From a virus: 43,340 nt of DNA. Within the stretch, counting starts at the first letter, position 1; every line of letters begins with the position of its first letter. The notes under the pieces are model-generated. The model had not been told where the DNA came from. It ran no database searches and saw nothing but the letters and a program-made list of their open reading frames with translations. This document shows, in pieces, positions 5,754-14,522 of the stretch. The stretch spans positions 1 to 43,340 of the IMG/VR virus record IMGVR_UViG_3300020119_000042. One strand, given 5' to 3'. Position numbers and translations under genes: made by a program.

Positions 5754-8700
5754 TTAGACGGTGGCGCTGGCGCGGAAGCCACGCCCCACGGAATCGCTGA
5801 TCTGGTAGACCCGGAAGTTCACGCTGCTCTGGCCGGAACCGAAATCGCTGGTCTGGTTGGCCGCGCTGTAGGTGTAGGCGGGCGAAGTCAGCCCGGTGAC
5901 GGTGCGCACCACGCTGCCGCCGTTCATGATCTCCAGCTCGTATTCCTCCGAGGCCTCGCCGAGGGGGACCGAAGTGCCCGAAGTCCATGCGCCGCCGATG
6001 CGCGAGCGGCGAACCCACGACAGCGCCCAATCACCCGTGCCGGAATCCTTCACCCCCGCGAGATGGCAGGGCGCATAGGGCTTGAGGCTCGCCCCGGTGA
6101 ACGGCGCCAGCGGGATCGGGAAGGCCGAGGTCGCCGTCCGCCCCGAGGTCACCGCCTTGAAGCTCATGTCGGTGCCCACGTCGGACAGGCCCTTGGTGGC
6201 CGTAGCGACGTGACTGAGCAGCAGGAACACGTCGCGGCTCGCATGGGTGCCCGTCGCCCATTCGGTGCCCCGGCGGCCCCGCTTGAAGCCCGAGAGGGTA
6301 TAGGTCCCGTCGCTTTCGAGCGTGGCCGTGGTGAAGTTGACCAGCTCGTCGCCGATCAGGGTGAGGTTGCGGGTCGGAAGCGCGTCGATATCCGCTTCGG
6401 TGCAGCCGGTCAGGGTGCCGGTCTGGATCGTCACATTGAGGCTGCTCGCCCGGTCCCACAGGTTCGGGTTGGCGTCAGGCAGGGCGGCGTTGGCATAGCC
6501 CCACGTCGCCGAGGAGGTGGAGGCAATCGAGCCGATCTCGTCGGAATATTCCCCGCCCGAGAGTTGCTCGTAGACCGTCGCCCCCGGCCATGTGCCGGTC
6601 GCGTAGGGCCCGGCCGCGAGGTAGATGATCGGGTTCGCCGAATTGTGCGCGTCGGTCAGCAGCGGCACGTCGAGCACGAAGCCCTTGGAGATCAGGGGAA
6701 CCACGATCACGCTGGGATCACGCCCGTCGAACGCCGCGCCGGACCCGCCGTTGAGCAGGGCCAGACTGGAATGATCATAGACCCATTCGGTGGCGAGGCT
6801 GTCGTCGGCCTTTATGGTCAGTTTGGTGAGGCGAGCGGTTAACTGCTCGCCGTCGAGATCGAGCGTGCGCACGTCGCCCGGTTCCAGCGCCAGTTGCTGG
6901 GCGGTCAGACCCAGCGAGACTTCCCAGCGCTCGTTCCAGAAGCGGCGGAAATAGCGGTCGGCCAGATCGCGCGCCGGATCAGGGGCAATCGCCAGTGTCG
7001 AGAGGTCGATGGATTTCTCCCCCCGCGCCCCGGTGGCGTCCAGGGGCCGGTCGGCACGGACGTTATTGGGCTGCTGGTCGGCCTCAAGGTCGGCGAAGTT
7101 GATGGTCACCGCGCGGGGCAGTTCGGCGGACTGGCGGACTTTGACCGAGTACCGAGGCGACCCCACGAACCGCTCGGTCAGCAGGGTGCCGCCGCTGGTG
7201 CCGGTGCGTTTCAGCCCTTGCAGGGTGAACTCGTGCGAGCGGATATCGCTGTCATAGGTATCAAGCAATGGTTCAAGGATGGCGCTCGCCTGCCCTTGGG
7301 TCGCGCTCCACCCCTGGATGACCTGATCGAGCGCGGTGAAGTCGGTGTCCTGCGCGTCCACCATATCGGCCAGCGCCGTGGCAATCGTGCCGAGGGTTAC
7401 GCCGTTGTTGGCCTGCCGGTCGAGATAGTGCCAGATTTCGTAAGTGGTCCCGGAGATGCCGAGGTTTTCGATGATCGCGTGGTTGATCGGATCATAGAGA
7501 GCGCGATTGCCGAAGGTGGACGAGTAGGCTGTCCGCAGGACGGCCCCCGTGATCAGGCTGATCTCGTTGCCGCGCACCCAATAGCTGGCGGCCCCGGGCG
7601 GGATGTTGTCCCAGATGGGCTGGTCAAAGCCGAACCCGTTGGTGCCGTTGGTGCCCACATCGACGCCAGTGACGGTGCCCGGCGCGGCCGGATCGAACAC
7701 CCAGTTGTAATAGGTTCCGCTCTGCGGGCGGGGGCCAAAGATGAACCGGTCGCCAATGTCGGCCTTGGTGTGGTGGCCAAAGATCGCCGTCGAAGTCGAC
7801 GTGGGCAGCGTAATTGTGATGGTCGAGTCCCACCCGGCCCCCGACCCGCCGTCGATGATCCGAACAAAGGTGACAGTATATCCGTTCGGAATCAGCGCCC
7901 AGATATCGCCGTAGGCGTCGGCGAACACGTCCGAGACGCCGCCGAGCGCGGTTTCAGCCCCGTCGATGATGATATAGGTGCTGCTGCCGTAGGCAATCCA
8001 GTGTTCGGCCCCCGTCGCATCGGCGATCACCCGCACACTGAACTGGCGGTGATCCCCCGCGAACGGCCCCATGATGACCGAGGCGATCAGCCCATCGGGC
8101 GAGACCTGGTACACGTTCTGGTACTGGTCGCCCATCATGACGATGGTGCCGTCGTTATAGACCCCGATCGCGGACCCGCCCGCCGGATATTCGAACGGCA
8201 GCGTCCCCCAGATCATCGGTGCGCGGGCGGCGACATCCCAGATCTCGTATTCGGGATAGGAGGCAGACCACTGCACCAGCAGCAGCCGGCTGAAATCCGG
8301 CGAGTAGCTGGCAAGGTTCCACCCGGTGGTGATGACCGGATCGGCAACCTGCTGCGTCGGCACCGAGGTCGACGCGGCGTTGGCGATGAACTCGACCGCG
8401 ACCTGCGGAATGCGGTTGCCGAGCTTCTCGAGCGGCACATCCTTGAACACGATGTAGGCAGTGCCGCGATAGGCCGGGCAGGAGCCTTCCTCATGCCGCG
8501 CTTCAGTCCATGCCTGAATGCGCGGATCAGGGTCCTGCGTTTCGGTCCCGGTGTAGATGGCGAAGTAGGATGACGCCCCGCTCTTGCCGCCGGTGGATAC
8601 CTCGCGGGCACTCTTGCCGCTGCTGGTCTGCCCGAAGTCGAACGGCGTGACCGGACCCGCGCCGGACAGGTCGAACACCAGATGGGTATCAAACCACACC

Positions 8701-9005
8701 CGGCGGACGGTCTGGATTTCGTGACCGGCCAGGGCCACGGCCCACGTCCCGTAATACTTGTAGGAGTTGTATTTCCCGCCCTTGGTCTTGTTCTCTTCCT
8801 TGACCTCTTTCAGGTCTTCTGCCCAGAAAATGGGGGTCTGGACGCGGCGCATTCCCCAGACCATCGCCAGCGGGTTACCGTAATCGCCGGAGGTGAACTT
8901 GAGATCGTCAAGGCGCGGGCCGTCGATCTTCTTCGTCATGGTCAGCGCCATATTGGCGGCGGTCATGCCGATCTGGATGGCCAGCTTGGCGACGAAGTTC
9001 AGCAC
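5754..9005 (-). CDS. Tail tip / host-specificity protein (GTA- and J-like)
   Basis: A 1083-residue baseplate hub protein. The N-terminus (MLNFVAKLAIQIGMTAANMA, then GNPLAMVWGMRRVQTPIFWA) is the start seen in GTA-like tip proteins. Residues ~220-560 hold a beta-rich insertion with repeated blade-like strands (SRLLLVQWSASYPEYEIWD; DAYGDIWALIPNGYTV) that may fold as a propeller. The middle (about 620-800) matches the conserved tail-protein core (DLADRYFRRFWNERWEVSLG). The C-terminal part has fibronectin-like and decoration strands (GFKRGRRGTEWATGTH). It is preceded by the NlpC/P60 and DUF2163 genes in the standard GTA-like order, so it forms the distal tip that contacts the receptor and guides DNA entry. 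Confidence 0.85.
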   Translation of the reverse strand: MLNFVAKLAIQIGMTAANMALTMTKKIDGPRLDDLKFTSGDYGNPLAMVWGMRRVQTPIFWAEDLKEVKEENKTKGGKYNSYKYYGTWAVALAGHEIQTVRRVWFDTHLVFDLSGAGPVTPFDFGQTSSGKSAREVSTGGKSGASSYFAIYTGTETQDPDPRIQAWTEARHEEGSCPAYRGTAYIVFKDVPLEKLGNRIPQVAVEFIANAASTSVPTQQVADPVITTGWNLASYSPDFSRLLLVQWSASYPEYEIWDVAARAPMIWGTLPFEYPAGGSAIGVYNDGTIVMMGDQYQNVYQVSPDGLIASVIMGPFAGDHRQFSVRVIADATGAEHWIAYGSSTYIIIDGAETALGGVSDVFADAYGDIWALIPNGYTVTFVRIIDGGSGAGWDSTITITLPTSTSTAIFGHHTKADIGDRFIFGPRPQSGTYYNWVFDPAAPGTVTGVDVGTNGTNGFGFDQPIWDNIPPGAASYWVRGNEISLITGAVLRTAYSSTFGNRALYDPINHAIIENLGISGTTYEIWHYLDRQANNGVTLGTIATALADMVDAQDTDFTALDQVIQGWSATQGQASAILEPLLDTYDSDIRSHEFTLQGLKRTGTSGGTLLTERFVGSPRYSVKVRQSAELPRAVTINFADLEADQQPNNVRADRPLDATGARGEKSIDLSTLAIAPDPARDLADRYFRRFWNERWEVSLGLTAQQLALEPGDVRTLDLDGEQLTARLTKLTIKADDSLATEWVYDHSSLALLNGGSGAAFDGRDPSVIVVPLISKGFVLDVPLLTDAHNSANPIIYLAAGPYATGTWPGATVYEQLSGGEYSDEIGSIASTSSATWGYANAALPDANPNLWDRASSLNVTIQTGTLTGCTEADIDALPTRNLTLIGDELVNFTTATLESDGTYTLSGFKRGRRGTEWATGTHASRDVFLLLSHVATATKGLSDVGTDMSFKAVTSGRTATSAFPIPLAPFTGASLKPYAPCHLAGVKDSGTGDWALSWVRRSRIGGAWTSGTSVPLGEASEEYELEIMNGGSVVRTVTGLTSPAYTYSAANQTSDFGSGQSSVNFRVYQISDSVGRGFRASATV

Positions 9006-9467
9006 TCAGTCTCTCCAGCGCCAGATGGAATCGATGTAGTGCAGCGGCCAGACCGCCGGGCGGACCTTGGCTGGGCCATGCGGCATGGCTTCGATCACGC
9101 GGTTCGGACGGGCTTCGGTCGGGCAGTAGATCGCCAGATGCTGAGCAACGCCGCCCATCTTGAGCAGCAACACGTCGCCGGGCTGGCGCTCGTCTGCCTT
9201 GTCGAACAGCCTGGCGAGGCCCGCCTTGAGGTCACGCACCGGAACCTTGCCGCCATAGTCTCCGCGCAGGGCCTCAAGGCTTTCGGCCTCCGGTCGGCCA
9301 AGTTCGCGGGCAATTCCGACGATCAGGCCCTTGCAGTCACAGCCGGCGCGCACGGTGCCTTGCCAGTGGAACGGCACGTCGATCCAGCTTTCAGCGCAGA
9401 CAGCGACAGCGTTGCCGAGCGACGGATGAAAGAGGCCATCGTGAGGTGATTGGAAACAGATTGCCAT
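9006..9467 (-). CDS. NlpC/P60 tail peptidase
   Basis: A 153-residue NlpC/P60-fold cysteine peptidase of the GTA/phage tail type. The catalytic cysteine lies in DCKGL (Cys45) and the catalytic histidine in AQHLAIY (His110). It probably trims peptidoglycan peptide crosslinks during DNA entry, or assists tail-tip assembly. The ATG at 9465-9467 overlaps the TGA of the DUF2163 gene (TGATG); a GTG one codon upstream is possible. The order DUF2460-DUF2163-NlpC-tip is the same as in gene transfer agents. Confidence 0.88.
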   Translation of the reverse strand: MAICFQSPHDGLFHPSLGNAVAVCAESWIDVPFHWQGTVRAGCDCKGLIVGIARELGRPEAESLEALRGDYGGKVPVRDLKAGLARLFDKADERQPGDVLLLKMGGVAQHLAIYCPTEARPNRVIEAMPHGPAKVRPAVWPLHYIDSIWRWRD

Positions 9468-10312
9468 CACCCACCCGGATTCGGATAGCGCAGCACCTGG
9501 TCCGACCCCGGAACGTCAGGAAAGCCGCGAAAATTGACAATATTGGCAAAGCCCATGCAGTCGGCGCGGGTCTTGCCGCAGCCCTGCGTCAGGGTGAGGG
9601 TGTCGCCCACGGCCGGCAGTTCGGGGAGGGAAGTCCACAGCGCCACCCCGCCCGCAGATGACCAGTCGTTGATCTCGACCGGACGGATGCCCATCAAGGC
9701 TCCCGAGGTGAACGATACCGTGCCCCGGTTCCAATAGTCGTCCGCATAGGCGCCCGAGAAAGTCACCGTGAACAGCCGGTCGTCGGTCACACTGGCCACG
9801 GTCGCCGAGAGTGTCCCCGGGGTGAACCCGCAGCGCGCATCACCGAAATCGGCATCGCAATAGGCGGTAATCACCCGGCCCACGGTCTGGGCAAACTTGG
9901 ATGCTTCCCCTTGGATGGTGAGCTTGAACTTGCCGCCCTGGACTTCGGCCAGCACCACCCGGCCCCGAAGCAGCTTGAGCGCCCCTTGGGTAAGGTCCGT
10001 CCAGTTGACCTGGAACAGCCTCGCCGCCGCGTCGTCATAGCGCCCGCCAAGAATGGCAGCGCGGGTCACCACCTCGGCAATCGGGCCATCCACCTCGATG
10101 TCGCTGCCGTCGAAACCCACTGCGAGAGCAAGGTCGGAGGGCATGATCCCGGTGCCGGCGGAATAGGTCACCGCCCCATCGCCGAGATCAAAGGTCAGGT
10201 CGCGGTCGTGGTCGGTGATCGCCAGCGTGGTGCCGTCCACCAGATCCAAGCGAAGCATGGTGCAGCGGGTGTGCGCGGTCCCGGCGAGGTGGGCGGTAAG
10301 GGCGGACCTCAC
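9467..10312 (-). CDS. DUF2163 distal tail protein
   Basis: A 281-residue protein of the DUF2163 family found in GTA-like tails, where it forms a distal ring between tail tube and tip. Family features include TDHDRDLTFD near the N-terminus and paired cysteine motifs in the C-terminal part (YCDADFGDARCGF and GCGKTRADC, then FANIVNFRGFPDVPG). The start is the GTG at 10310-10312, overlapping the upstream TGA (GTGA), which gives the usual MRSALTAHL beginning. The frame is open for another 36 codons upstream, but that part is the DUF2460 gene in another frame. Confidence 0.88.
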   Translation of the reverse strand: MRSALTAHLAGTAHTRCTMLRLDLVDGTTLAITDHDRDLTFDLGDGAVTYSAGTGIMPSDLALAVGFDGSDIEVDGPIAEVVTRAAILGGRYDDAAARLFQVNWTDLTQGALKLLRGRVVLAEVQGGKFKLTIQGEASKFAQTVGRVITAYCDADFGDARCGFTPGTLSATVASVTDDRLFTVTFSGAYADDYWNRGTVSFTSGALMGIRPVEINDWSSAGGVALWTSLPELPAVGDTLTLTQGCGKTRADCMGFANIVNFRGFPDVPGSDQVLRYPNPGG

Positions 10313-10665
10313 CGGACTTCCACCAGCTTCAAGCTCTCGATGTGGTCGTGGTTGATGTCCACGCCCGCAATCGAGAGCTTGCTGTCGAACCGGACAGTCA
10401 CGATGGTTCCGTCCGTCCAATCCTTGAAGGAAAAGGTATGCAGCCGGCCCTTGGCAAGGTCGTAGAGCGCCTTGACCGCGAGGTAGTCGGACCCATCGCG
10501 CTTGGAGGTGGGGAAACTGATCTCGTAGGAGCGCAGCGGGTTTTCCCAGCGTGCGTTTCTGACCTCATGCCCGCCATCGGTGGTGACGATCTCGGTCGAA
10601 TAGTCATAGTCGCGGATCGCCCCGAGTTCGACACGGGGCGGGAGGGTCTGTTCAAGGTGGGCCAT
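10309..10665 (-). CDS. DUF2460-like distal tail protein (short)
   Basis: A 118-residue protein with the DUF2460 pattern: VELGAIRDYDYSTEIVTTDG, then HEVRNARWENPLRSYEI and LYDLAKGRLHTFSFKDWTD. It is shorter than the ~200-residue members typical of GTAs and lacks their C-terminal extension. DUF2460 proteins form the first distal tail ring after the tube. It sits between the tape measure and DUF2163, the canonical place, and its stop overlaps the GTG of DUF2163. Confidence 0.82.
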   Translation of the reverse strand: MAHLEQTLPPRVELGAIRDYDYSTEIVTTDGGHEVRNARWENPLRSYEISFPTSKRDGSDYLAVKALYDLAKGRLHTFSFKDWTDGTIVTVRFDSKLSIAGVDINHDHIESLKLVEVR

Positions 10666-10666
10666 G

Positions 10667-13084
10667 TTACCTCACCGGGCCGTTGATCTGGCGGCGGATG
10701 GCGCGGCCGATCTGCTCGCCGGTCTCGCGCGATTGCCGGTCGTTCATCCCGCCCGAAACGTGGACGGTGATGTTGTTGGTCGGGTTATCGTTGCGGGCCG
10801 AGAACTGCATTTGCTTGAGCATCGCAGCCGAGCGGGGCGAGGGGGTGATCTGCGCACCAGAAGGCACCCGCATCACTTCCGGGCCATTCTCGCCCACCAG
10901 GGCCCAGCCGCCGGGCGCACCCGTCGTCCCGTTAGCGAACGCGGGCATGGTGTTCATCACCGCATCGAGCCCTTGACCGCCCGCGCCAAGGCTGTCGAAC
11001 CCACCACCACCTCCGCCAAAAATGGCCTTGCCGATCCCGCCGAACACCGTCCCGAGGAGACCGCCACCCCCTCCGCCCGCACTGGCCTTTTGCAAGGCCA
11101 TCGCGATAGGCTGGATCAGGTTGGTCTGGATGAACAGGTCAAGCAGGCTCTTGAGGAACGGGTCGCGGATGCCGAGCGCATTGGAGAGGGCGTCGGTGAT
11201 GCCCTGATGAACCGCTTCGAGTTCATCGACGGTGTATTGCTGAACCTTCTCCCGCACATCCTCGGTCGAGAGCGTGATACTCTTGGTGTAGGCTTCCAGC
11301 GGCCCCATCGTCTGGTTGCGGACAACCTGACCACGTGCGCCGTAGATCTGATCGAGTTGCGCCAGTTTGGCCCGCGCGATCTTCTTGTCCGCCTCGGTCG
11401 CATCTCGGGAGGCTATCACTGCCTCCAGCTTGGCGCGCTCCTCTTGCTTGTCGAGTTCGAGCAGGCGAAGTTGGATGTCGCGCCGGTCATGCGCATTGGT
11501 AGCGAGGCTTTCGCTAGCCTGGAGCAAGTCGCGCTGGTTATCATTCGCGGCGATCTGGACCTGCAAAGCGTCATCGGCGAGGCGCTGTTTTTCGCGCGCG
11601 GTGATTACGTCCTTCTCAGCGGTGCTGAGTTCCTGCAACTTGGCCTTGAGCAGTTCGCCTTGCGCGGCGGTGATGTGCTTGTCCTTCACATCCTTGTCGA
11701 TTGAGACTTCCTGCCGGTGGATCTCCGCATCGACCTGCTGGCGCTCGATCTCGGCGATCTTGTCGGCATCGACCAGCAGGTCCTTCCTTGCGGACAGGAT
11801 GCGATCGTTGATCTCGTCCATCTGGATCGAGAAGCGTTCGGCCGAATCCGCCAGCGGGTCTTTAGCGGCCTTGGGGGTTCGGACCTTCCTACCCCCTCCA
11901 CCGCCTCCCTTTCCGAGAAAGCCGGGAAGGTCCACGCCAGCGGGTTGGGGCAGCGGGTTTGTGATTTGGGTGGCTGCTGTCGCTGCGCGAGTGCGAGCGG
12001 TCTCGGCGCGCAGGTCGGCTGTTCGCGCCTGCAACTTACGCAGGTTCAGGGGAGACGGGTCGGCCTGATAGTTTTTGAGCGCATTCGCCTGAATTTTGCG
12101 GATCTGCTCAAGTTGCCCCCGGCGGAACTGCAAATCAGGGTTGTTGCGAGCGCCTTGAATTCCAAGGGCAGTTCCCCCGATAAATCCCGCGCCGGCTCCG
12201 ATTGCGGCACCGCCTAGTCCACCGAACCTGGCACCAAGCGCGGCGCCAGCCAATGCCGCCGACAGTCGCGGGTAATTGGAAATGAAATTGATGCCCGCAA
12301 TGGTCGCCTTTTCCAGCGCCGTGGCGAGCGCCAGGATCGACCCAGCATTCTCCGCCACTTCGCGGGAGAAGTTGACCTTCAGTTGCATGGTGAGCGCGGC
12401 GATCTTGTCGCTGGCGTTATCTGCGGCCTTCGCCACATCGTCGCCAATGATCATTCCCGCGTCCTGCGCCTGCTTGGCGTAGTCCGCCAAACCCTGCTTG
12501 CCTTCGGTCAGAACCGTGTCGAGCTTCTGCCCGGCCTTGCCGAACAGAGCAATTTCGATAGCGGCACGCTGGGCCGGGTCGGTAACCTTGGCTAGCCTGT
12601 CAGCGATTTCCGGGATGACCTGCCCGGCCGTTTTAACATGGCCGTTGGCATCGCGAACACTGATCCCGAGCGCGGCGAAGGCATTGCCCTGCTTGGCTGC
12701 CCCCAAGGCAGCGGACCCCAGCGAAACCGTGAGCTTCGCAAGGCCCTTCTCCATGTCCTCCTGCGCCACACCGACTTGCGAGCCGACATAGCGATAGACC
12801 TGGAGGTCGCGGGTGGTGACGCCAAGCTGCTGCGACGTTTCGCCGAGCGAGGCGGCGTATTCGAGTCCCTGCTTTGCAGCCTCGATAAACGCGGTCCCAG
12901 CCAGCGCAAAACCGGCAATGCGCGCCGCGTTAGCAACCGAATCGAACCCCTTGTTGATCGACGCCAGCGAGCGGTTCATTCGCGCGGTCTGGCTGTTGAG
13001 GTTCGCCGCCGCCTTTTCGATGTTGGCGTTGAAGCTCGCGGTCTGCGCGATCAGGTCAACGGTCAGCGTGCCGACTTGGGCCAT
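10667..13084 (-). CDS. Tail tape measure protein
   Basis: An 805-residue tape measure that sets tail length and is ejected with the DNA. The start MAQVGTLTVDLIAQTASFNA and the helical repeats that follow (NIEKAAANLNSQTARMNRSL) are typical of the lambda-like TP901/gpH superfamily. Hydrophobic segments lie at about 50-70 and 245-300 (YPRLSAALAGAALGARFGG). A long charged coiled coil runs from about 320 to 600. Glycine-rich hinges follow (GGGGGGLLG; GGGGGFDSLG). The C-terminal GTTGAPGGWALVGENGPEVM is a frequent tape-measure ending. It follows the tail chaperone, with one opposing gene between them. Confidence 0.92.
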   Translation of the reverse strand: MAQVGTLTVDLIAQTASFNANIEKAAANLNSQTARMNRSLASINKGFDSVANAARIAGFALAGTAFIEAAKQGLEYAASLGETSQQLGVTTRDLQVYRYVGSQVGVAQEDMEKGLAKLTVSLGSAALGAAKQGNAFAALGISVRDANGHVKTAGQVIPEIADRLAKVTDPAQRAAIEIALFGKAGQKLDTVLTEGKQGLADYAKQAQDAGMIIGDDVAKAADNASDKIAALTMQLKVNFSREVAENAGSILALATALEKATIAGINFISNYPRLSAALAGAALGARFGGLGGAAIGAGAGFIGGTALGIQGARNNPDLQFRRGQLEQIRKIQANALKNYQADPSPLNLRKLQARTADLRAETARTRAATAATQITNPLPQPAGVDLPGFLGKGGGGGGRKVRTPKAAKDPLADSAERFSIQMDEINDRILSARKDLLVDADKIAEIERQQVDAEIHRQEVSIDKDVKDKHITAAQGELLKAKLQELSTAEKDVITAREKQRLADDALQVQIAANDNQRDLLQASESLATNAHDRRDIQLRLLELDKQEERAKLEAVIASRDATEADKKIARAKLAQLDQIYGARGQVVRNQTMGPLEAYTKSITLSTEDVREKVQQYTVDELEAVHQGITDALSNALGIRDPFLKSLLDLFIQTNLIQPIAMALQKASAGGGGGGLLGTVFGGIGKAIFGGGGGGFDSLGAGGQGLDAVMNTMPAFANGTTGAPGGWALVGENGPEVMRVPSGAQITPSPRSAAMLKQMQFSARNDNPTNNITVHVSGGMNDRQSRETGEQIGRAIRRQINGPVR

Positions 13085-13145
13085 TGTGCTAATCCTTGAC
13101 TCTGCGCCACAAGTCCCGGCACTCCCGCGCTAACAGGAGGACCGC

Positions 13146-13409
13146 ATGGCTGATTTCTTGAAGGGTATAGGGATAGTCGGGTGGCTGATCGGCGCGTGGC
13201 TACTTTACACCGGGTTCAACATGGACGTGACCGTGAACCCTGGCGGCATGGGCGAGGTCGCCAACTTCCAGGCCATGCACAACCAACAGTTGACCATCCT
13301 GCTCGGCGCGTTCGCTGTTCTCGATGGCACCGTGGCATTCGCGGCCGGGGCCATCATTGATGCCATAGCCGGCGGCCCGCGCGGGCTCAGGCCGTCCGAC
13401 TTAGCTTGA
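13146..13409 (+). CDS. Small membrane protein on the opposite strand
   Basis: An 87-residue protein with a strong ribosome site (AGGAGG, 6 bases before the ATG). Two hydrophobic segments: GIGIVGWLIGAWLLYTGF (about 7-24) and LTILLGAFAVLDGTVAFAAGAII (about 49-71), separated by a polar loop (NPGGMGEVANFQAMHNQQ). It reads against the tail operon and overlaps the end of the chaperone extension by 23 bases. Opposing membrane-protein genes inside late operons are often morons expressed from the prophage, for example exclusion functions. Function unknown. Confidence 0.7.
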   Translation: MADFLKGIGIVGWLIGAWLLYTGFNMDVTVNPGGMGEVANFQAMHNQQLTILLGAFAVLDGTVAFAAGAIIDAIAGGPRGLRPSDLA

Positions 13410-14027
13410 GCATCCACGCCCGTTCCTGCGCGTCCACGTCCTCGGGGAGGTCTAGCGCGTCCTCGGGGAACAGCATGTGATCGGCGGGATCGATCGGGGC
13501 TTTCGAGTGTGGAGCGAGGGCGGCCCAGACAAGGCGGGTCATCCGCATATCGGCCCGCTGCTCGCCCCACGGGTCTAGTGAATAGAACGCGGCCCATTCG
13601 GTCAGCTCTGCCGCCGAACAAGTGCGCTCCAGTTCGCTTACGGTTCGTCCGAGGGCGAGGGCGAGGCGGAAGCGGAAACGTCGATTTCCGTCTCGCTTGA
13701 GGCGTTTTTTGCCTCGTCCGCCGCTTCGCCGCTGGCGCCGTTCAGACGAAGTACGGCATTGCCGATCGTGGTCATTGCTGCCGCAGGTAGCTTGCGCAGG
13801 GCAGGAATGTCGTCCTCGGAGAACAGCCGCGCGCCCTTCTCGTCACAGGCGCCCATCACCGCCAGCCGCACGTTCGCCGGAACTCCATCGGTCCCGAGCG
13901 TGCGGAACTGGTCGGCTTCGTCCACGGTGAGTTCGGCAATCCAGACCTCGCCGCCGAACTCGGCCACGTCCACCTTGCCCTTGGGCTTGGCAACGTAGCC
14001 GAGGATCTTGTCGCGGTTCAGGCTCAC
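13387..14027 (-). CDS. Tail assembly chaperone GT, -1 frameshift product
   Basis: Fusion of the upstream chaperone (frame starting at 14027) with a downstream frame that has no ribosome site of its own. The ribosome would slip -1 on A AAA AAC (13710-13704) and continue from 13704 to the stop at 13387-13389, giving about 213 residues. The extension contains the classic T-type pattern ALGRTVSELERT, AELTEWAAFYSLDPWGEQRA and then RLVWAAL. In lambda the equivalent GT protein bridges tape measure and tail tube during assembly. It lies between tail tube and tape measure as expected. The frame is open on both sides of the slip site, as seen by translation. Confidence 0.82.
13638..14027 (-). CDS. Tail assembly chaperone G
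   Basis: The unshifted product, 129 residues, starting MSLNRDKILGYVAKPKGKVD and ending with a Ser/Pro/acidic tail (SASPSPSDEP). The central part (VWIAELTVDEADQFRTL) matches small tail chaperones of alphaproteobacterial siphophages. I chose the GTG at 14025-14027 because it overlaps the upstream stop (GTGA) and gives the family start MSLxRD. The GTG at 14037-14039 would add four residues. Confidence 0.8.
   Translation of the reverse strand: MSLNRDKILGYVAKPKGKVDVAEFGGEVWIAELTVDEADQFRTLGTDGVPANVRLAVMGACDEKGARLFSEDDIPALRKLPAAAMTTIGNAVLRLNGASGEAADEAKNASSETEIDVSASASPSPSDEP
13704..13710 (-). promoter_or_regulatory. -1 ribosomal slippery heptamer A AAA AAC
   Basis: On the minus strand the zero frame reads GCA AAA AAC, so the heptamer has the canonical X XXY YYZ phase. 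The -1 frame is open from here to the T-type motifs. The downstream sequence is GC-rich and could form a stimulatory stem, but I did not find one clear structure. Confidence 0.82.
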
Positions 14028-14446
14028 GCGCGGGTCCACGCGCCCGAGGTACGGAACGAAGCAGCGGCTTCGATCTTGCTGTCAACGCCAGCCGACCAGG
14101 TGTACTTCTTGACCAGCACCTTGATCGACCAGACGTTGCCGTTCGACCAGGTGATCTTGAGCCAGCGACGGTTCTGCGCGTCCTTGGCAGTGATCAGTTC
14201 GGAGTGGCCGGCATCACTGGCGATGGCGTTCATGCTGATCTCGATGTTGCCTTCATCGGGGAGACCGATCAGGTATTCCTTGGCGAGGCTTTCCAGATGG
14301 GTGGTGTCGATGTCAGCCGCTTCACCGGAGGGCGCGCCGATATTGGTCACTTCGCCGATCTTGTCGAAGGTGGCCGAGCCATAAGCAGTGGTGTCGGCGT
14401 CTTCATTCGAGATGTGAACCGTCGAAGTCTGGGACTTGAGGGCCAT
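14024..14446 (-). CDS. Major tail tube protein
   Basis: A 140-residue tail tube subunit. The start MALKSQTSTVHISNEDADTT, then FDKIGEVTNIGAPSGEAADIDTTHLES and the ending KIEAAASFRTSGAW match TP901-1/lambda-V-like tube proteins of alphaproteobacterial phages. It forms stacked hexameric rings. AAGGAAAGGACC lies before the ATG. An intrinsic terminator precedes the gene (14470-14493), so it may have its own transcript start or depend on read-through. Confidence 0.85.
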   Translation of the reverse strand: MALKSQTSTVHISNEDADTTAYGSATFDKIGEVTNIGAPSGEAADIDTTHLESLAKEYLIGLPDEGNIEISMNAIASDAGHSELITAKDAQNRRWLKITWSNGNVWSIKVLVKKYTWSAGVDSKIEAAASFRTSGAWTRA

Positions 14447-14469
14447 GAGTTAGGTCCTTTCCTTGCATG

Positions 14470-14493
14470 AAAAAACCCGCCAGAATGGCGGGT
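14470..14493 (-). terminator. Intrinsic terminator upstream of the tail tube gene
   Basis: On the minus strand ACCCGCC pairs with GGCGGGT across ATTCT and is followed by six T. The stem is a perfect 7 bp. It separates the head-completion genes from the tail tube gene. Confidence 0.75.
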
Positions 14494-14522
14494 GCGGATC
14501 AGGCTTGTGGCCCTGATTTCGG

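Noticed and set aside
5649-8573. Long plus-strand frames opposite the tail tip gene
   Set aside because: Antisense shadows. The minus-strand gene has clear family matches.
14037-14039. Upstream GTG as start of the tail chaperone
   Set aside because: The GTG at 14027 gives a 4-base overlap with the previous stop and the usual family N-terminus.
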